From an uncultured Clostridia bacterium (GTDB lineage: Bacteria; Bacillota_I; Bacilli_A; RF39; UBA660): a DNA stretch of 35,092 nt. A model generated the notes under the pieces. That model ran no database searches. It worked only from the letters and a program-made list of their open reading frames with translations, and had not been told where the DNA came from. Below, one piece after another: positions 7,881-16,321 of the stretch (the stretch's first letter is position 1; every line of letters starts with the position of its first letter). The position numbers were made by a program, and so were the translations under genes. The stretch spans positions 1-35,092 of the forward strand of contig CAOJDX010000015.1 in the NCBI GenBank assembly GCA_948433435.1. The letters are read 5' to 3'.

Positions 7881-8428
7881 GATACATATTTTCCATCTTT
7901 GGTTGCAACTAAGATTTCTTCATCTTGATTAATGAATAACGGAACCTTTACGACATAACCAGTTTCCAGTTCAGCATCTTTCATAGCACTATTTGTCGTA
8001 TTTCCTTTTACTGCCTGTTCTGTTTTTACCACTTTTAAAGTAACTTTGTCTGGTAAATCGATTCCTAGAACTTCATCTCCAAAGAAAATAATATAAACTT
8101 CTAAATTTTCTTTTAAAAATTTTGATTCTTCTACAAGATTTGATTTGTCTAATTCAAGTTGATCATAAGTTTCCATATTCATGAAGTAATATGTATCTCC
8201 CATAGAGTATAAAAATTGTACTAGTTTCTTGTCAATTCTTGCTAAGGCTACTTTCTCACCAGCATTAAAAGTTTTCTCGATAATAGAACCTGTTCTTAAA
8301 TTTTTTAATTTTGTTTTTACAATAGCTGCTCCTTTACCAGGTTTTACATGTTGAAACTCTAATATAGTAAAAATGGCATTTTCTGTTTCTATTGTCATTC
8401 CAACTTTAAAATCATTTGAGTTTGTCAT
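7871..8428 (-). CDS. efp: Elongation factor P
   Basis: 185 residues, the usual length. KOW-like domain I carries the HVKPGKGAA loop with Lys32 at the tip that reaches the peptidyl-transferase centre. Then come the OB domain II (NLEVYIIFFGDEVLGIDLP) and domain III (NSAMKDAELETGYVVKVPLFI). EF-P relieves ribosomes stalled at proline runs. Lys32 is the residue that some bacteria modify (5-aminopentanol in Bacillus), but no modification genes are seen here. The start has AGGAGGAAG. It lies behind rpmG, separated by a weak terminator. Confidence 0.96.
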   Translation of the reverse strand: MTNSNDFKVGMTIETENAIFTILEFQHVKPGKGAAIVKTKLKNLRTGSIIEKTFNAGEKVALARIDKKLVQFLYSMGDTYYFMNMETYDQLELDKSNLVEESKFLKENLEVYIIFFGDEVLGIDLPDKVTLKVVKTEQAVKGNTTNSAMKDAELETGYVVKVPLFINQDEEILVATKDGKYVSRA

Positions 8429-8455
8429 TTTCTTCCTCCTTTAATTCAGAACAAA

Positions 8456-8477
8456 AGAATAAAGTAAATTTTATTCT
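8456..8477 (-). terminator. Weak terminator between rpmG and efp
   Basis: AGAATAAA and TTTATTCT form an 8-bp stem followed by TTTTGTTC on the minus strand. All but two pairs are A-T, so it is probably leaky. Confidence 0.5.
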
Positions 8478-8492
8478 CTATAGTTGTATTTT

Positions 8493-8660
8493 TTATTTCT
8501 TTTCCTTATGTTGTGTATGTTTTCTACATCTTGGACAATATCTATTTAATTCTAAACGTTCTGTTGTATTTTTTACATTTTTTTCAATACGGTAGTTTTC
8601 TTCACCACAAACAGTACAAACAAGAGTTTTTCTTTGTCTATTTCCTACTTTTTTTGCCAT
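8493..8660 (-). CDS. rpmG: 50S ribosomal protein L33
   Basis: A short gene of 55 residues, [15 protein letters not shown] and onward. It carries two zinc-ribbon CxxC pairs (Cys15/Cys18 and Cys42/Cys45) and the L33 core [15 protein letters not shown] ending in a basic tail. This is the zinc-binding (C+) form of L33. The start has AAGGAGGGAG. It is the first gene of a transcript that probably runs into efp. No C- paralogue is visible in the window. Confidence 0.95.
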   Translation of the reverse strand: MAKKVGNRQRKTLVCTVCGEENYRIEKNVKNTTERLELNRYCPRCRKHTQHKEKK

Positions 8661-8693
8661 AAATTCTCCCTCCTTACGTAAACGTCTGTATAC

Positions 8694-8721
8694 ATTATAA
8701 CAGATATTTTACGAAATGCAA
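8694..8721 (-). promoter_or_regulatory. SigA-type promoter of rpmG
   Basis: -35 TTGCAT (8721-8716), 16-bp spacer, -10 TATAAT (8699-8694), about 35 bp before the start codon. Confidence 0.65.
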
Positions 8722-8755
8722 AAGATTTTCATCATTTTTATTGGAAAATCTTTTT
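8720..8755 (-). terminator. Terminator of the methyltransferase-like gene
   Basis: AAAAAGATTTTCC and GAAAATCTTTT pair around a 12-base loop on the minus strand, after the stop at 8776. Part overlaps the rpmG -35 region. Confidence 0.6.
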
Positions 8756-8775
8756 ATCTTAATTACCTTATCTAA

Positions 8776-9474
8776 TTATTTTTTTATTTTTTGTCTTACC
8801 ATAATAGGAAAATCTATTCCTATAGTAGTTGGCCAATCGATAATCTCTACTTCATGACCATACTTTTCTCTATAATCCATACAAAAATCTTCTGCCCAAT
8901 ATGTTCCTAACCACTTTGGATGCTCTTTGGTAGAATGATCACAGCTACAAAATGCTAATAGTAAATTTTTATCTTCCTCAAAAGCTTTTTCTGCTATTGT
9001 TATAGATGCCTCACAAGGAAACATACCATATATTGTATCAATGTGATTTATATTAGTACTCTTTTTAAATTTATCTTTGATAATCGTTACATTATCTATT
9101 TTAGTAAATAAAATATTTGGTTCATAAATTGTTAATGTTCCTTTTTTAAGTTTTATTTGTGGTGCGGTTAATTCTGCTAAGCGCGGATAATTCCCCGCTC
9201 CTACTTCACAGCAGTTTCCTTCTAAAAAGGAATATTTTTCTAATAATTTAGCCAATTCTTTATATGGATCATATCCATCACTATAAACATTAAACTTAGA
9301 TAAAATTTGCATTAAAACTACGGGTGTTTTATTGATAGAACGAGATAAAACCAAATCATCTTCTATGAACTCTTTCATCCAATTTCCCAGAGTAATATAT
9401 TTACCCCTATTTTTCTCAATAAAAGCTAATATTTTCTTTTTATTTTCAAAATACTTTTCAATATTGATATTCAT
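8776..9474 (-). CDS. Methyltransferase-fold protein of unknown role
   Basis: 232 residues. An N-terminal helical part is followed by CCEVGAGNYPRLAELTA (about residue 88 on), which resembles motif I of the Rossmann-type SAM methyltransferases, and LTIYEPNILF, which resembles the acidic motif II strand. The rest (DTIYGMFPCEASITIAEKAF, LLLAFCSCDHST) keeps an alternating strand-helix pattern. I do not recognise the family; it could also bind another nucleotide. The gene stands alone between two terminators with its own promoter. Six Cys residues are concentrated in its second half. No substrate can be inferred from neighbours (PBP and rpmG). Confidence 0.75.
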   Translation of the reverse strand: MNINIEKYFENKKKILAFIEKNRGKYITLGNWMKEFIEDDLVLSRSINKTPVVLMQILSKFNVYSDGYDPYKELAKLLEKYSFLEGNCCEVGAGNYPRLAELTAPQIKLKKGTLTIYEPNILFTKIDNVTIIKDKFKKSTNINHIDTIYGMFPCEASITIAEKAFEEDKNLLLAFCSCDHSTKEHPKWLGTYWAEDFCMDYREKYGHEVEIIDWPTTIGIDFPIMVRQKIKK

Positions 9475-9507
9475 TATATCTATAGCCCCCCTTTTTTGAA
9501 CGGAACT

Positions 9508-9536
9508 ATTATATTATATTTTTTTTTAATATTCAA
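9508..9536 (-). promoter_or_regulatory. SigA-type promoter of the methyltransferase-like gene
   Basis: -35 TTGAAT (9536-9531), 17-bp spacer, -10 TATAAT (9513-9508). An A9 tract is in the spacer. A G6 run lies later, in the ribosome-site region (9491-9486). Confidence 0.55.
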
Positions 9537-9610
9537 CACTTTTTTTCTTTTCCTCTAATTTTAATGTCATTATGATTATGATAACAAATTAATATTATTT
9601 TTATTAAGTA

Positions 9611-9639
9611 AAAAGACTTTTTTATTATTAAAGTCTTTT
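9611..9639 (-). terminator. Terminator of the PBP gene
   Basis: AAAAGACTTT and AAAGTCTTTT form a 10-bp stem with a T tail on the minus strand, 27 bp after the PBP stop. Confidence 0.75.
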
Positions 9640-9665
9640 AGAGTATTAATTCATATTTTATTTCT

Positions 9666-11741
9666 TTATAATGGATACATTTCAAAATATTTGTTAGTAA
9701 TTGCCTTAGTAATATGAAGAGTTACTAAACTAGCATAATCTGTTTTCGAGTTTGGATGTGATGAATCGGGAGAAGTTACAATAATAGAAAACTTTGGATT
9801 GTTGGCTGGAGCATAACCCACATATGAACTGGTAATTGTTTCCGTATCTATCACCCCATCATTATCAGTGTCTAAAAAACTTTGGGAAGTTCCTGTTTTT
9901 CCTGCAGAGTCAAATTTTTCATCAATATATCCTCTTCCATATCCACCTGCTTGGTGCATAACAGCATAAAAACCTTCCTTCATTCTAGCCATATATTCTG
10001 GAGTCGTATCAATTGTATTTAAAACTTTTTTTTCTACTTGTAAAATAGTCTTTCCTAAAGATTCATTATCTGTTGCCTCATGGACTTCTTTTAATAAATG
10101 AGGAACTAATCTACTGCCTCCGTTAGCGATGGTTGTAATATATTGGGATAATTGCAAAGGAGTGTAAGTTTCATATTGACCCATTACATAATCTAGTAAG
10201 TTTCCTGCAGCTTTATCTTTTGAAGAATATCCTGTACTTTCCACTGGTAAATCGATACCTGTTTTTTCTCCAAGACCAAATGAACGGTACATCTTTCTAT
10301 AAGTGTCAAAGGCTGATTGATTAAAATTTAGTTTAATACCATTAAAATATTCTTGTCCATTCACTCTAATAGCTGCTTTAAATTGATAAACATTACTACT
10401 TTTGGCAAGAGCAGTTATATCATTAATTCTTCCTAAAGTATGGGAAGAACATTTTTGAGGAGTACCCGCTACTTTTATGCACTCATCTACCATATATTCC
10501 CCTATTTTTACAGCTCCTGTATTATAGCCAACTAACATAGAGGCACCTTTTACAACAGAACCTGGAGTAATAGGAGAAGTTAAAATACTTGTTGTATTAT
10601 CTATTATTTGATCATTGACAATCTTTTGAGAAGACATGGCCAATATTTCTCCAGTATTAGGTTCCTGAATAATCACACTAGAATGATCATAGTACGTAGT
10701 ATTCATTTCCGTTTTTGCTTGTCTTACTTGTTCTTTTAGAATTTGTTCTATTTCTTTTTGAAGATTAATATCAATCGATAAAACTAGATCGTTTCCTCTT
10801 TTTCCTTCTTTTAAAAGCTTTAATTCATGAGAATTTACTACTTGATATTTTTCTTTTGTCCCTTTTAAGTATTCTTCATATTGTTTTTCAATATAACTTA
10901 GTCCAACACGATCATTTAAAGAGTATCCTTTTGATAAGTAATAAGCTTTATCGCTTGCTGGCACTCCTTCTTTAGATGTAGAAATCGTTCCCAAAACACT
11001 TCTAAAAACTTCTCCATAAGGATAAGTTCTTTCCCAATCAAGTTTTGTACTAAACCCATTTAGTTTTTGTGTATTTTCGGCAACATAGGCATATTCTTCT
11101 TCAGTTAAATCATCCCCCGTTTTAATGGTCTTTTCTTCATAAGTGTATCCGTTATTCATTAAATAATATAAATATGCTGCCTTATTATCTTCTTCTGTAA
11201 AACCATTTAATTCTTCTTCTGTAATTCTTTCCAATTTTATTTTTTCTAATTCCTTTGAAGTTAATTTTCGTTGGTTATACTGCTCCCATTCTTTCTCTGT
11301 GATTCTTTTTTTTAATTGCTCAGAATGCTTTGCTAGATAAAAAGTTCTTTTTTGATTCTCTGTTAATCTAGAAAGATCTAAATTTAAGTGCTTACTAACA
11401 GTGTAAGCAAGTTCTATTTCATCTTTTGTTTTTAGAGCCTTGTTTTTTTTATAATATATCGTTTTAATAGCTTTATTATCTACAATAATATTATAATTTC
11501 TATCATAGATTCTGCCTCTTGGAGCAGAACCACCTTCTACGATGGTATAGTTTAATTTCTTAAGATTTTTTTGATAAGTTTTATTTTCTAAAATCATCAC
11601 TTGAAATAATCGAATAAAAATTGTGAGGAATAAAATAATTGTAACTACTAAAAATACTAATAATCGTCTATTTAAAATTTTTTCGTTATCTTCTTTTTTA
11701 ATACTACATCTTTTCTTTGCCTTCTTTTTTCTTTCTGGCAT
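9666..11741 (-). CDS. Class B penicillin-binding protein (PBP2/PbpA type transpeptidase)
   Basis: 691 residues. A short basic cytoplasmic tail is followed by one membrane segment (about 26-47), a PBP dimerisation domain beginning at APRGRIYDR (73 on) and the transpeptidase domain. Catalytic motifs are complete: Ser395-Val-Val-Lys398, Ser448-Ser-Asn450 and Lys615-Thr-Gly617. The enzyme cross-links peptidoglycan stem peptides outside the membrane and is the target of beta-lactams. The long Lys/Glu-rich insert (about 100-215) matches the PbpA/PbpH group, which supports elongation with RodA, better than FtsI or SpoVD, which carry PASTA domains. No mreBCD or rodA gene is nearby. It is monocistronic, with GGAGG and divergent from the small gene at 11819. 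Confidence 0.9.
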   Translation of the reverse strand: MPERKKKAKKRCSIKKEDNEKILNRRLLVFLVVTIILFLTIFIRLFQVMILENKTYQKNLKKLNYTIVEGGSAPRGRIYDRNYNIIVDNKAIKTIYYKKNKALKTKDEIELAYTVSKHLNLDLSRLTENQKRTFYLAKHSEQLKKRITEKEWEQYNQRKLTSKELEKIKLERITEEELNGFTEEDNKAAYLYYLMNNGYTYEEKTIKTGDDLTEEEYAYVAENTQKLNGFSTKLDWERTYPYGEVFRSVLGTISTSKEGVPASDKAYYLSKGYSLNDRVGLSYIEKQYEEYLKGTKEKYQVVNSHELKLLKEGKRGNDLVLSIDINLQKEIEQILKEQVRQAKTEMNTTYYDHSSVIIQEPNTGEILAMSSQKIVNDQIIDNTTSILTSPITPGSVVKGASMLVGYNTGAVKIGEYMVDECIKVAGTPQKCSSHTLGRINDITALAKSSNVYQFKAAIRVNGQEYFNGIKLNFNQSAFDTYRKMYRSFGLGEKTGIDLPVESTGYSSKDKAAGNLLDYVMGQYETYTPLQLSQYITTIANGGSRLVPHLLKEVHEATDNESLGKTILQVEKKVLNTIDTTPEYMARMKEGFYAVMHQAGGYGRGYIDEKFDSAGKTGTSQSFLDTDNDGVIDTETITSSYVGYAPANNPKFSIIVTSPDSSHPNSKTDYASLVTLHITKAITNKYFEMYPL

Positions 11742-11818
11742 AGTAATTCCTCCTTCTATTAATAGTTTATCACATAATTAAAAAGTTATTTCATATATTT
11801 TTGATATAGGAGGAAAAA

Positions 11819-12073
11819 ATGTACGAAAGATTAATTAAAAATAATATTAACTATTTAAATAAACATATGACTCGTGGTTTTTTAGAAAATAGAAAAATTT
11901 ATGTTAGTGATAGTGAGGCTGAGTTTATTACTAATCTAGTAAAGGATAATTGGACAAAATTGTATCACAAAGATTATGAAGAAGTTTTTAAAATATTACA
12001 AACAAACGTAAAAAAAGAAACTTATGAAAGTTTACTTAATCTTTATTTAACTTCAGTTAGAGATTTTCTTTAA
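11819..12073 (+). CDS. Small acidic/basic helical protein, unknown
   Basis: 84 residues, one of very few plus-strand genes. It has a strong ribosome site (AGGAGG seven bases before ATG), which makes it credible. The sequence is helical and charged, with no membrane segment, cysteine or known motif. Its last 17 bp overlap the 3' end of the convergent nfo gene, and there is no terminator between them. It diverges from the PBP gene across 77 bp. I do not recognise the family. Confidence 0.7.
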   Translation: MYERLIKNNINYLNKHMTRGFLENRKIYVSDSEAEFITNLVKDNWTKLYHKDYEEVFKILQTNVKKETYESLLNLYLTSVRDFL

Positions 12074-12929
12074 TTTGTTCTAGTATTTTTTGATTGAATG
12101 TTTTATTTTTAATCATTTCTATTTCTTTTTTATATGGAGGATATCCTTCTACGTATGGTGTTTCTAATATTTTAGGAATATCTTTTATTTTATCATGAAA
12201 AATTATTTTGATTAATTTTTCAAATCCTATTGACCCAAATCCAATATTCTCATGACGGTCTTTATGAGAAGACATTGGATTTTTACTATCATTAATATGA
12301 ATACATTTTAAGTAGTTTAGTCCTACTATTTGATCAAATTCTGTTAATATTTGATCAAATTCTGTAAGATCATAGCCAGCATCATTTAAATGGCAAGTAT
12401 CCATACATACACCAATTAATTCTTTTTTTTCTACTTGTTCAATAATTTGTTTTATTTCCTGGAAATTACGTCCAATCTCAGTCCCTTTACCAGCCATAGT
12501 TTCCAAAAGAATGGTTACTGTTGTATCCTTTAAAACTTCATTTAAGCCAGAAGCAATATTATTAATAGCTTTATCTACTCCTAAACCCACATGACTTCCT
12601 GGATGAAGAACTAAGTAGGACATTTGTAATTTTTCACATCTTTTTAACTCTTCTTTTAAGAAGTTAACTGCAAATTCATATTTTTCAGTATTAGCCAAAT
12701 TAATAATATATGGTGCATGTACAATTATTTTATTTTTTTGAATTTTTTCTTCAGTCATTTTTTCTAAAGCCTTTTCTAATAATTGGTCATTAATTGGACT
12801 ACGAGCTGTATTTTGAGGTGCTCCTGTATAAAACATAAAAGTATTAGCTCCATAATTTAAGGCTTCTTCTAAACTTCCTAATAATCCTGTTTTGGCATTG
12901 TAACTTACATGACTTCCTATTAACAACAT
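12057..12929 (-). CDS. nfo: Endonuclease IV (AP endonuclease)
   Basis: 290 residues starting MLLIGSHVSY; the ATG at 12929 has GAAGGAG eight bases upstream, and the in-frame ATG five codons earlier lies inside that ribosome site. TIM-barrel AP-endonuclease motifs with zinc ligands are present: LHPGSHVG, ETMAGKGTEIG, CMDTCHLNDAGYD, HINDSKNP and HKDRHENIG. The enzyme cuts the DNA backbone 5' of abasic sites in base-excision repair, needs no magnesium, and in spore formers helps repair DNA at germination. It overlaps the convergent small gene by 17 bp at its 3' end. Confidence 0.95.
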   Translation of the reverse strand: MLLIGSHVSYNAKTGLLGSLEEALNYGANTFMFYTGAPQNTARSPINDQLLEKALEKMTEEKIQKNKIIVHAPYIINLANTEKYEFAVNFLKEELKRCEKLQMSYLVLHPGSHVGLGVDKAINNIASGLNEVLKDTTVTILLETMAGKGTEIGRNFQEIKQIIEQVEKKELIGVCMDTCHLNDAGYDLTEFDQILTEFDQIVGLNYLKCIHINDSKNPMSSHKDRHENIGFGSIGFEKLIKIIFHDKIKDIPKILETPYVEGYPPYKKEIEMIKNKTFNQKILEQIKENL

Positions 12930-12995
12930 AACTTTCTCCTTCATCTATTTATGACTATAACATCTTAAAAAAAAATCGTCAATATTCCAAAGAAA

Positions 12996-13017
12996 AAAGT
13001 ACCCTCTTGGATACCTT
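12996..13017 (-). terminator. Terminator of the second pilin-like gene
   Basis: AAGGTATCC and GGGTACTTT pair (two G-T wobbles) around a short loop, followed by a T-rich run on the minus strand, seven bases after the stop. Confidence 0.65.
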
Positions 13018-13023
13018 TATTCC

Positions 13024-13617
13024 CTATTCTTCTTCACAAATAGCATCTAAAGTATAGGTTTTTCCGCTTAATTGTAATGTTCCACTTCCTACTGCTGCTA
13101 TATTAGTTTCTGTAGCATTACCAGCTTTAACAGAAGATCGATTTAAATTGTTTTCTTCAATATAGTTTTCTACTCCATTTTTACCTGTATCGATTCCTAC
13201 AAAGTAATAAGTAAATTTATCAGTTTTAGTAGAATCTGTTTGAGTATTAGCCACTATGACATACCCTGATTTGTAATTTTTTCCGAAGGAACTGGTTTTT
13301 CCTCCTCGCTCTAAGATTACACTAGTGATTGGAACTGCTACATAAGTACCATTGGTAGGGGCTTGACAAATTGAACTTGTTTCTTGAACACCACTTTTTA
13401 CGAATAAATCCCCATCAAATAAATCAGTTCTAACAGCATCAATAAACTTTTTAGCATTTGTCGCGAAAGTATCTCTTCTAGATCTGGCAATTGCTTGAGT
13501 TACAGCTGGTATTGCGGTCATCATTAATACAGCTAGAATAACGATAACTGCCAGTAGTTCGATTAAAGTAAATCCTTTTTTATTCATATTTTTGATCTTT
13601 TTTTTCTTATTTATCAT
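13024..13617 (-). CDS. Type IV pilin-like/pseudopilin protein
   Basis: 197 residues. A basic leader ends in KKGFTLIELLAVIVILAVLM: Gly before the cleavage site, Phe at +1 and Glu at +5, as prepilin peptidases need. A long hydrophobic helix and a mostly beta C-terminal domain follow. Two cysteines (SSICQAP and the C-terminal DAICEEE) could form a disulfide. The start at 13617 has AAGGAG; an internal ATG ten codons later has no ribosome site. Such proteins build surface pili or the competence pseudopilus. No assembly ATPase, inner-membrane protein or prepilin peptidase is in the window, so the machinery is elsewhere. Own promoter upstream; terminator behind. Confidence 0.87.
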   Translation of the reverse strand: MINKKKKIKNMNKKGFTLIELLAVIVILAVLMMTAIPAVTQAIARSRRDTFATNAKKFIDAVRTDLFDGDLFVKSGVQETSSICQAPTNGTYVAVPITSVILERGGKTSSFGKNYKSGYVIVANTQTDSTKTDKFTYYFVGIDTGKNGVENYIEENNLNRSSVKAGNATETNIAAVGSGTLQLSGKTYTLDAICEEE

Positions 13618-13649
13618 TACACATATTCTCCTTACTATTTCTAGTATTA

Positions 13650-13678
13650 ATTGTAGTATTATTTATCTATTTCGTCAA
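13650..13678 (-). promoter_or_regulatory. SigA-type promoter of the second pilin-like gene
   Basis: -35 TTGACG (13678-13673), 17-bp spacer, -10 TACAAT (13655-13650), about 33 bp before the start codon. Confidence 0.65.
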
Positions 13679-13773
13679 TAATCATATTAATATTTTACAC
13701 AATTTGACTTATTCTAAACTATTATTTATTAAATTTATTTGGGTACTTACCTGAATATTTTTTGTTTTTGGAT

Positions 13774-14274
13774 CTATTTCCCTTGAATACAGTTTAAATT
13801 CTGGTAAGTTGAGAAACTATTTTGATCTGCTTTAACATAGTTAATTTTGGCAGTCTCTTTTGATAAAGAATTACTTTCTGTTAGTATTACTCCTCTATGA
13901 TAAGTTGTCCCATTAACAGAATACTCTTCTAATAATTGAACATAGTATTTATATTGTCCATCTTCATATTTTATTTCTACAAAACTATAGTTGTCCAAAT
14001 ACTTTCCCTCATTTGGAGGAGATTGAAGGTCTGTTTTATCTAAATCTGTAATTTGATATTTTAGACAATCTGTACTACTGGGATGTCCCTCTCTTGTTTG
14101 AGAAAACTTATATCTAGCTAATTTGGCTAATTTTTGAGCATCTTGAATATAAGCTGTTCTCTTGTTTTTATCTACCATACTAGCAATATTAGGAGTTGCT
14201 ACTAGCATAATCAGCCCTATTATAGCAATTGTTACAATTAATTCTATCAATGTGAATCCTTTTTGATTTTTCAT
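13774..14274 (-). CDS. Type IV pilin-like/pseudopilin protein
   Basis: 166 residues beginning MKNQKGFTLIELIVTIAIIG, a short class III leader cut between Gly6 and Phe7, with Glu at +5 and a hydrophobic assembly helix to about residue 32. The rest is a soluble domain with two cysteines (DCLKY and the C-terminal NLNCIQGK). The start has an AAGGTGAT ribosome site. It is not a recent copy of the next gene: beyond the N-terminal helix the two differ, so they are probably a major and a minor subunit. A separate promoter before the second gene suggests they can be made in different amounts. Confidence 0.87.
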   Translation of the reverse strand: MKNQKGFTLIELIVTIAIIGLIMLVATPNIASMVDKNKRTAYIQDAQKLAKLARYKFSQTREGHPSSTDCLKYQITDLDKTDLQSPPNEGKYLDNYSFVEIKYEDGQYKYYVQLLEEYSVNGTTYHRGVILTESNSLSKETAKINYVKADQNSFSTYQNLNCIQGK

Positions 14275-14341
14275 TCTATCACCTTATATTTATTATACTC
14301 TTTCAAACTAGGTAATAACAGGAAAATTTTATTCATTTACA

Positions 14342-15556
14342 TTATTTGACTTTTAATACTTTTGTTAAATTTGCCAATTCTTTTTCAGTTGTAGCTGTAT
14401 AATTTTTCTTATTAAATAAAGAGTCATATCGAAATAAAGAAAAGCCACTATATTTCGTTGCATTTCTTGCAAGAATAATTTGTTTTCTCATCATATCATT
14501 ATTTTCAATCCATTCATTTCTTCCATCTCTAGCATATACGTCCTCTTTACCAACTTTATAAAATGCTAAAGCATAATAAACTTTTTTTTGCTTATTCGTC
14601 ACTAAATTATTCCATTCATTCATAGTTTCTATAAATGGTTTACTAGTATTATAAAATCCATAATAAAGTTGAGGCATAATAAAATCAATGTACCCTTCTT
14701 TACTACACCATGTCTTGACGTCTGCATAATTTTTATGATAATTATTTTCAATATTCCCATCAGGGGAAATCCCAAATAAAACATTCGAATTAATCTTTTT
14801 TATTTCTTTGTAAATTTTCTTTATTAGATTGTTAATTACTTGTAAATGATAATCTTGTTTGGTAATATTTTTTTCTTTATTATAGGCTGTATATTCTAAA
14901 ATATCAATGTCATCATTAGGATAAAAATAATCATCAAACAAAAGACCTTTGAATTGGTAATTCTTTACTAACTCTTTGATTCCATCCACAATATGAGTAG
15001 TTGTCTCTTCTCTGGCAGGATTATAATAATAAATATTATTTATCTGTTGAACCACAGAAGTATCTTTATAGTTATAGGCATATGTATTTTCTATTAAATC
15101 TTCATTTGGTCTAGTTATTCTAAAAGGATTGATCCAAAGATAGATATCAATTTTTTCTTCCTTAGCAGCCTTCAAAAAGTAGTCTAAAACATCATAAGAA
15201 GAACCATCTTTTAATATAATACTTTTACTTATAGGAAACAAATTGGTTTTATAAATCGCATCATCATAACTTCGTACTTGTAGTATTAGGGTATTAAAAT
15301 TATTATTTTTAGTAGTAGAAATTATTTTTTGAATATTAGTTTGAGATTCTTCTTTAGTCTTATCTTGAATATAGGTATTTAATTCCATATAGGAGAGAAA
15401 AAGAGCTCTCATCTCGTCTGTTTTGTGGATTTTTTTCGAACTTTCTTTTTTTATAGCATCTTCTTTTAAGGAGATAGATTGTTGTTTTTCTTTACTTTCT
15501 ATCACAAAAAAAGAAAATAAGACTATTACTAGAAAAAGAAAAACTATTTTTTTCAT
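14342..15556 (-). CDS. GHL10/YngK-type glycoside hydrolase-like exported protein
   Basis: 404 residues from the ATG at 15556, which has an AGGTGAT ribosome site; a start seven codons earlier has none. An N-terminal membrane segment or signal (IVFLFLVIVLFSFFVI) has no lipobox cysteine. The TIM-barrel domain shows family segments: MRALFLSYMEL, FNTLILQVRSYDDAIY, INPFRITRPNE, FKGLLFDDYFYP, LFGISPDGNI and IDFIMPQLYYGFYN. This is the glycosyl hydrolase-like 10 group (PF02638, as in YngK). The acidic residues in FDDYF and the DGN/QLYYG segments are likely in the active site. The substrate is unknown; a cell-wall or exopolysaccharide sugar is plausible. It sits between pilin-like and DUF421 genes. 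Confidence 0.85.
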   Translation of the reverse strand: MKKIVFLFLVIVLFSFFVIESKEKQQSISLKEDAIKKESSKKIHKTDEMRALFLSYMELNTYIQDKTKEESQTNIQKIISTTKNNNFNTLILQVRSYDDAIYKTNLFPISKSIILKDGSSYDVLDYFLKAAKEEKIDIYLWINPFRITRPNEDLIENTYAYNYKDTSVVQQINNIYYYNPAREETTTHIVDGIKELVKNYQFKGLLFDDYFYPNDDIDILEYTAYNKEKNITKQDYHLQVINNLIKKIYKEIKKINSNVLFGISPDGNIENNYHKNYADVKTWCSKEGYIDFIMPQLYYGFYNTSKPFIETMNEWNNLVTNKQKKVYYALAFYKVGKEDVYARDGRNEWIENNDMMRKQIILARNATKYSGFSLFRYDSLFNKKNYTATTEKELANLTKVLKVK

Positions 15557-15601
15557 ATGATCACCTAGGTTAATCATACCCTATTCTTCTTAAAAAAATT
15601 G

Positions 15602-16246
15602 TTATTTTATATCATTATTTCTAATAATAAATAATTTATTATCATGATAGAAGGCATAAAACACTTGATCTTTTGTTAATTTTTCTTTTTTTAAAGAATC
15701 ATCAATCCAAGTAGATGATTTATCAATTTCTTTTAATGTTTCCTCCATAATTACTCCATCTAAGATAATTGGTAAAGGAAAACTCCCAAAGTTATTTCCT
15801 TCTTTAGTAAAAACGGATAAATTACCATTTGTTTCCAATACAGCATAACTAACCTGTTCAATAGATTTAATTCCTTTATTTCTAAGTTCAACTAATAAAT
15901 CGCTAATGTTATATCTTTGTTTTAACATTTCTTTGAAATTAATTTTTCCTCGATTGATAATTACTGAAGGATTACCCTCAAAAATATCACGAACTTTACT
16001 ATGTCTTAAAATCAATCTAGAAGTTATAATTTGAATAAAAACAAGAGAGATTAAAGGAATAATAGATTGAAGAATGTTGGCCTCATAATTATCAATAGAC
16101 ATTGCAGCTAATTCGGCAATTAATATAGAGACAATTAAATCCATAATACTAAGTTCTCCAACTTCTCTTTTTCCCATAAAGCGATAAGCAATGTTGATTA
16201 CAATGTAATAAAAAAGGGTACGAGCAAGTACTGTTAAATATACCAT
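15602..16246 (-). CDS. DUF421 (YetF/YdfR-type) membrane protein
   Basis: 214 residues from the ATG at 16246, which has AGGTGAT upstream; a GTG three codons earlier falls in that ribosome site. Three N-terminal membrane segments include YRFMGKREVGELSIMDLIVSILIAEL, the DUF421 signature. A cytoplasmic alpha/beta domain follows (NPSVIINRGKINFKEMLKQRYNISDLLVELRNKGI, then VSYAVLETNGNLSVF). Several paralogues occur in spore formers, some in the spore membrane, where they affect germination. The gene is divergent from the small membrane protein gene at 16322. Confidence 0.88.
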   Translation of the reverse strand: MVYLTVLARTLFYYIVINIAYRFMGKREVGELSIMDLIVSILIAELAAMSIDNYEANILQSIIPLISLVFIQIITSRLILRHSKVRDIFEGNPSVIINRGKINFKEMLKQRYNISDLLVELRNKGIKSIEQVSYAVLETNGNLSVFTKEGNNFGSFPLPIILDGVIMEETLKEIDKSSTWIDDSLKKEKLTKDQVFYAFYHDNKLFIIRNNDIK

Positions 16247-16274
16247 AATAATCACCTAATATTATTTTGATATA

Positions 16275-16294
16275 ATGTATATTTTTTTATACAT
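16275..16294. repeat. Inverted repeat in the divergent intergenic region
   Basis: ATGTATA and TATACAT flank a short T run between the DUF421 gene and the gene at 16322. It could be an operator for both, but this is not shown. Confidence 0.3.
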
Positions 16295-16321
16295 AAACGT
16301 ATATTTTATTAGAGGTGAAAT

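Noticed and set aside
7843-7908. Longer N-terminus for the SDR reductase
   Set aside because: It would run back over the efp stop and its terminator hairpin, and the ATG at 7842 has a perfect ribosome site.
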